Source of the DNA: Bidens hawaiensis
Taxonomy: Eukaryota > Streptophyta > Magnoliopsida > Asterales > Asteraceae
Direction of reading: 5' to 3'
Length of the DNA stretch: 64,000 bases
Assembly (NCBI GenBank): GCA_021521415.1
Contig: JAIQDT010000296.1
Location: 372,001 to 436,000 of the forward strand
The notes beneath the pieces were generated by a model. The model made no database searches and was not told where the DNA came from. It was given only the letters and a program-made list of their open reading frames with translations. A program made the position numbers and the translations under genes. Of this stretch, positions 59,954-64,000 are shown piece after piece. The first letter of the stretch is position 1. Each line of letters begins with the position of its first letter.

Positions 59954-60000
<47 letters not shown>

Positions 60001-60699
60001 TAAGGATTCTAAGAGAACTATTGGCAAATTGAGAACTTTGAGAACCATTTTGGACCACTAAAAAAACCCTCTAAAAAAATATTAAAAAAATTATAAAACA
60101 AACAAAGCCGAAAATTTTAAAAAAGTAAAAGAAACCAAAATTCTTATATTTCATTCCGGTTTCATTAAAAAAAAAACCGAAATTTTTTTTTTCTTTTTAA
60201 TTCGTATTATACCCATACACATATGTGTACTTTCATTTAATCTCTAGTTACGTAATATACACATATGTACATTATCATTACCTTAAATTATACATATGTG
60301 TATAGGAAAAAACATGTGTGTACATATTATACATATATGTATAATAAAAAAACTGATTTTTTTTCTTTTTAATTCGTATTATACCTATACACATATGTAT
60401 ACTTTCATTTAATCTCTAGTTATGTAATGTACACATATGTACATTATCATTTACCTTAAATTATACATACGTGTATAGAAAAAAAACATGTGTGTACATA
60501 TTATACTTATATGTATATGTATAATTTAGCTAAACCGAGAATTTTTTTTAGAAACCGGGATGATAAACAAGAACTTTGGTTTTTTTACTTTTTTTATTTT
60601 TGAGTTTTTTTTTTGTTTTAAGATTTTTTTTTATTTTTAGGTTTTTTTGTGGTCCAAAATGATTCTCATAGTTCTCAATTCCCAAAAAGTTCTCACCTG

Positions 60700-60704
<5 letters not shown>
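59362..60704. mobile_element. Inverted pair of TIR elements (large palindrome)
   Basis: Left arm 59362-59955 and right arm about 60115-60704 are reverse complements over most of their length (GAGAATTGAGAACTATGAGA, CATCCCGGTTT, TAACTAGAGATTAAATGAAA). The right copy appears complete from 60001, with its own TIR (GAGAACTTTGAGAACC). Both insert at TA tracts (59326-59361, 59956-59998, 60705-60731). No transposase. Confidence 0.65.
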
Positions 60705-60735
<31 letters not shown>

Positions 60736-61381
60736 CATATACATACTATGTAGGTAGGCGTAGGAAATACTAGACATATATATATATGCACTGTGTAATG
60801 ACTGATTTTATGTGAAACCATTGTGGGCGGAAGGGGGGCCATAGTGGTTGATTTTACGTTGAAAATGGAGACACATAGTATGAACAAACAGTCATGATTT
60901 GTCGTAGTTTCAAAATTATGTCATAAACTTGCACACATACATATGTACATACAAAGATACAGATGTACATATATAGAAACGTAAATACATTTTTACATAC
61001 GCGTGTACATATAAACTATGATTGTGTGGCACGCAGAACCGATTTCGTTAAACTTATGAAACTCACCAACTATTCGTAGTTGACCTGTTTTTAACATGCT
61101 TTTCATGTATTCAGAAAAATGGAGTAGATTGCTTATGTGTTACGTGTTTGGATTGTGATCGATGCTGTGTAAATTGGTACAAGCATTCGATTTAGGTGTA
61201 AAGTGGCTTAACGGGCTGGATTGGTTTGTATCACCTAGTTTGTAAATGAAGTTACATTGATGTAATATATTTTAAATTAGTTAGTACTGTTTCTTTATGA
61301 ACAATGTGTTTGATACCAGTTGTGTCTGTTACATTACCGTTTTACGCTTCCGCAAATCGCTTAACGAGGTGTGACAGAAGT

Positions 61382-61394
61382 TGATATTAGAGCC
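61382..61394 (+). other. Decayed primer-binding site
   Basis: TGATATTAGAGCC against the standard TGGTATCAGAGCC: one G to A and one C to T. Confidence 0.65.
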
Positions 61395-61763
61395 ATTGGT
61401 TATAAAGAATTAGGGTATCTTGTAACGCCCTGGAATTTGACTGGTAAACTAAAATCAAGAAATCATCGGAAACTATACCCTTTGGGTTCTGGACGATAAG
61501 TTCGGAATCCATATCATTGGAAAATCTGTTTATTTCAGCTAAAAATGTTTATTTCATAAAAAGAACTTTTATGTTTGAAAAAAAAAAAATATTAATTTTG
61601 TGTTTTCGAAAAATAAAAGGTTTTTATTTAAAAAGATTTCAAGCGATTACTTGAAAAATGATTTTTATAAAATTTTTACTGAAAAGTTCTAGCTCGTTAA
61701 AACTTATGAACTCAGCTAGCCTTGACCCGTAGGTAACCGAAACCCGAACCCGATAGAACCGAG

Positions 61764-61771
61764 TATATAAG
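61764..61771 (+). promoter_or_regulatory. TATA box of the 61.4-kb LTR
   Basis: GAGTATATAAGCG, followed about 30 bases later by AACAAACTCCACCATTTTC, a plausible transcript start region. Confidence 0.6.
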
Positions 61772-62178
61772 CGTAGTGCAAGAACAAACTCCACCATTTT
61801 CTTTCATCTCTTCCACACCCACACCCAAACACCCCATTTCTAGAGAGAGAGTAGTGAGAGAAAGTTGTTCAATCCAAAATTCGAGTTCACCAATCTGTTT
61901 ATTGTTGTTTTTGGTAAGATCTTCTTAAAAATCATACGTTTTTATCATCAAATCCGGCCCCGAATCGAGCAAAAATCCCAACTTTTGTTTCAAGTGTGTT
62001 CTTGGTCAAAAATCGTCATTTTTGGTGTCAAAAAGCATACTTTTGTTGTTATAAACGTTAGGAATCTATAGCCCTATGAATTCCGAGCATTTCCATGTAT
62101 AAAACATTGATTTTGGGCGAAAAATCATGAAAATCGTCAAAATCCCGTAGGTTTCTCCGTCATCCGGCTTGAAGGAGT

Positions 62179-62460
62179 CGAATAGGCTCTATTCGGTCGA
62201 ATAGACCAATCGAACCATCTCCTATTCGGTCGAACAAGAGACCATTCGGTCGAACCAGTGGGCAAACGAACAGACTAACCGAATCAGAATACACATTCGA
62301 CCGAATACGATTGTATTCGACCGAATGTACATCCTACTCGACCGAACGAGTCCTCAGTCGACTGAACGTGTTCTTCCCAGCCCCTTTGACCGAACCAGTA
62401 CCATATTCGACCGAACAAGTAGCTGATTCGATCGAACCTGCCCTTATTCGACCGAATGTG
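62179..62460 (+). repeat. TTCGACCGAA / TTCGGTCGAA motif array
   Basis: Core C positions about 62194, 62211, 62227, 62247, 62267, 62298, 62318, 62339, 62359, 62387, 62408, 62429 and 62449, mostly 20-21 apart. Orientation flips from TTCGGTCGAA to TTCGACCGAA near 62280. Confidence 0.85.
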
Positions 62461-63016
62461 CCAGAATCAGCTTGTTTTCAACTTTAAAACTTGGTTTTTG
62501 CTCGAGGTCGCGTAGGCTTATACTCTTAGACTTAAAGCGTGTTGTTAACCTATTATGTCCTTGTCTAGACTTAGAGGATCGACGTTTGGCAGCACTCGAC
62601 CACCCTAGCAACCATACTTAGCCAACAAGGTGAGTTCATAGCCCCCTTTTTCTTTTAAGCTTTTCAAATCATTGGGGTGGAAACATGGTAACTGTACACG
62701 TTTTGACAAAACTCATTTATTCAAACATTCATTATCATAGACATTCTTGGCAAATCTTTTGCAAACAATGAACATTGGGGAAACAAGTAATCATGGCAGG
62801 TTACTCATACCTTAACTTTCTCGGAAGTTGTGTATGTCTAATCAGTTATTCAGGAGTAAACATGGGAATCATTGATCGCTTAGGGAACATTAGACGTTTG
62901 GAAATCAAAGTCATGTGCCCGTTATACATTATCATGAAAACACATCATTCATTGGACAGTCTAGTGGTCGTGTGAACATAGGCAGTATAGGTCACACTAG
63001 TGCATATGTTTGGTTT

Positions 63017-63223
63017 CCAAGTGGTCGATTGGTAGACAGGCCGTCACTAGATGTGGGATTCTAAAGTGTTCGATTTAGAATACACGTGACCTATGGGGTT
63101 CTTAAGTGTTCGATTAAGAATCCGAAGGATTTCCTAAGTGATCGATTAGGAATCCAAGAGATACTAAAGTGGACGCTTTAGAATTCTCTCATGGTATCCA
63201 AAGTGATCGATTTGGGTTACCAT
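63017..63223 (+). repeat. Six hairpins with a conserved GTGNNCGA loop
   Basis: 63017-63032, 63058-63081, 63096-63123, 63127-63155, 63158-63188 and 63191-63223. Loops GTGGTCGA, GTGTTCGA (twice), GTGATCGA (twice) and GTGGACGC. Stems differ but pair: CCAA/TTGG, ATTCTAAA/TTTAGAAT, TTCTTAA/TTAAGAA, TTCCTAA/TTAGGAA, CTAAA/TTTAG, CCAAA/TTTGG. Confidence 0.85.
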
Positions 63224-63431
63224 CATGGAAATCAAGTAGCATCGTGTGGTCTTGTGTGGGTTGATGTCAGGTCTCGTGTGATCATTATGCATTATCATCA
63301 TTATCATCAAGACATGGTTACATATGATTCTTTGGTATCTTTATACACATATCCTTGATATCATTACACCTGTATGCATGGGAACAATACTTGGGATCAT
63401 TATACATAACTCTTGCAGTCTTGGTTGAGTT

Positions 63432-63820
63432 GATAAGCATACCCAAGCATAGTAGGATATGTTGTAGGAGTGGTGGGTTAGCCGATGGTACACCCTATAC
63501 ATAAACCCCTACAACTTAGTCTAGTATGCTTGAGTAGGGCTTATCACTACATTATTAGTTGACCTATCTTTATACCGTGGATTTACAAATATAAACAAGC
63601 TTAGCAGAGTAGGTTGTAGGAGTGGAGGGTTAGCCGATGGTACACCCTATATATAAACCCCTACAACCTAGTCTGGTACGCTTGTCTTGTCTTACAAACC
63701 TTTTCAAAACCGGGCTTTATACCCAAGCATGGTAGGATAAGTTGTAGGAGTGGTGGGTTAGCCGATGGTACACCCTATATATAAACCCCTACAACTTAGT
63801 CTAGTATGCTTGTGTATAAA
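63432..63820 (+). repeat. Three long hairpin repeats (about 90-115 bp each)
   Basis: 63432-63545, 63595-63685 and 63716-63820 share GTTGTAGGAGTGG(T/A)GGGTTA and end with CCCCTACAAC. Each folds: GTTGTAGG/CCTACAAC inside, AAGC.../...GCTT next, and copy-specific outer stems GATAAGC/GCTTATC, ACAAGC/GCTTGT and TTTATAC/GTATAAA. Confidence 0.85.
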
Positions 63821-64000
63821 CCCTTTTTCCTTAAACCTATGAATTCACTCATCTACTTTATGTAGTTGACGCTTTTGTTACATGTTTTCAGGAAATGAAG
63901 CAGGAAGTAGCAAATAGCTGATAGAGGCCTTAGATGGAAGACATTTAGGATTGATGTTAGCATTATCCGTTGTAATGGAACGTATTTGCTACCTGTTAAA

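Larger units (their letters stand above)
51118..61376 (+). repeat. Chromovirus-type LTR with nested insertions
   Basis: Begins TGTAACATCTCGG (decayed TGTAACACCCCGG) and ends GAGGTGTGACA. Followed at 61382-61394 by TGATATTAGAGCC, a tRNA-Met PBS with two transitions. LTR sequence is seen at 51118-53848 and about 60732-61376 (GTGGGCGGAAGGGGGGCC occurs on both sides). The middle is inserted DNA. GC-rich patch at 51358-51425. Confidence 0.6.
61421..64000 (+). repeat. Start of a further LTR retrotransposon (long LTR, cut by window end)
   Basis: TGTAACGCCCTGG at 61421, TATATAAG at 61764-61771, a pyrimidine-rich likely start, then structured repeats. No gag or pol yet. 63841-63895 (ATTCACTCATCTAC... 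TTTTCAGGAAATGAAG) resembles the late part of the LTRs ending at 12834 and 61376, so the LTR probably continues past the window. Confidence 0.5.

Noticed and set aside
62179..63820. Regularly spaced repeats, CRISPR-like at first sight
   Set aside because: Plant DNA, degenerate cores, no constant-length repeats with unique spacers, no cas genes.

Overview
The window looks like repeat-dense, gene-poor nuclear DNA of a flowering plant. It is AT-rich, has nested LTR retrotransposons, a Helitron, hAT-like and PIF/Harbinger-like MITEs and an RTE-type LINE, and shows no bacterial-type gene organisation. The two large Copia elements carry a third ORF with a conserved WRFLIH/MYPRF-type signature that I associate with Asteraceae SIRE-like elements, so an aster-family plant is my best guess (inference, not proven). 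I see no intact host gene, tRNA, rRNA or CRISPR array.

Layout. (1) Element A, 1-12202, minus strand: a SIRE-like Ty1/Copia element cut by the window start, with gag, zinc knuckles, protease, integrase, RT, RNase H, a long pol-ORF3 spacer and ORF3. It sits in what looks like a chromovirus-type LTR whose end is at 12834. (2) 12835-14432: AT-rich DNA with a 448-bp Helitron (13506-13953) and a fragment with a minus-strand Gypsy PBS at 14006-14024. (3) Element D, 14433-47037, minus strand: a large element with TGTAACA...TGTTACA LTRs, a perfect TTCAT target duplication, a tRNA-Met-type PBS and almost no coding capacity (LARD-like, chromovirus-type end). Three younger elements are nested in it. Gypsy element G lies in its interior (18737-25644, plus strand, TSD ATAAC). 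SIRE-like Copia element C lies in its 5' LTR (28861-45505, plus strand, TSD CGTTA). A 490-bp hAT-like MITE lies in its 3' LTR (16096-16585, TSD TGTAGGAG). (4) 47638-61376: fragments of long chromovirus-type LTRs (a truncated copy next to a second copy that starts TGTAACATC at 51118 and ends TGTGACA plus a decayed PBS at 61376), interrupted by TIR elements in TA microsatellites, an exon-like gene fragment, a Harbinger MITE (57362-57658) and a 5'-truncated RTE LINE (57954-58732). (5) 61421-64000: the start of another LTR with a TATA box and unusually structured repeats.

How the parts work together. The coding parts are ordinary retrotransposon machinery, all broken by stops and frameshifts. The more unusual signals are non-coding. 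(a) A collinear non-coding block between pol and ORF3 is shared by the otherwise divergent elements A and C, including 49 identical bases with two GTAAGT sequences. Both elements also have a splice-acceptor-like site just before the ORF3 ATG and a TATA-like box upstream. (b) Short element-specific motifs occur in arrays locked at about 20 or 40 bp: ACCGAAAAC in A, TCGAGCA in C, TTCGACCGAA at 62.2 kb. (c) Two families of hairpins at 63.0-63.8 kb and one at 26.8-27.8 kb have conserved loops with compensatory stem changes. (d) Gypsy element G has lost reverse transcriptase by what looks like a deletion that kept protease and archaeal-type RNase H in the same frame.
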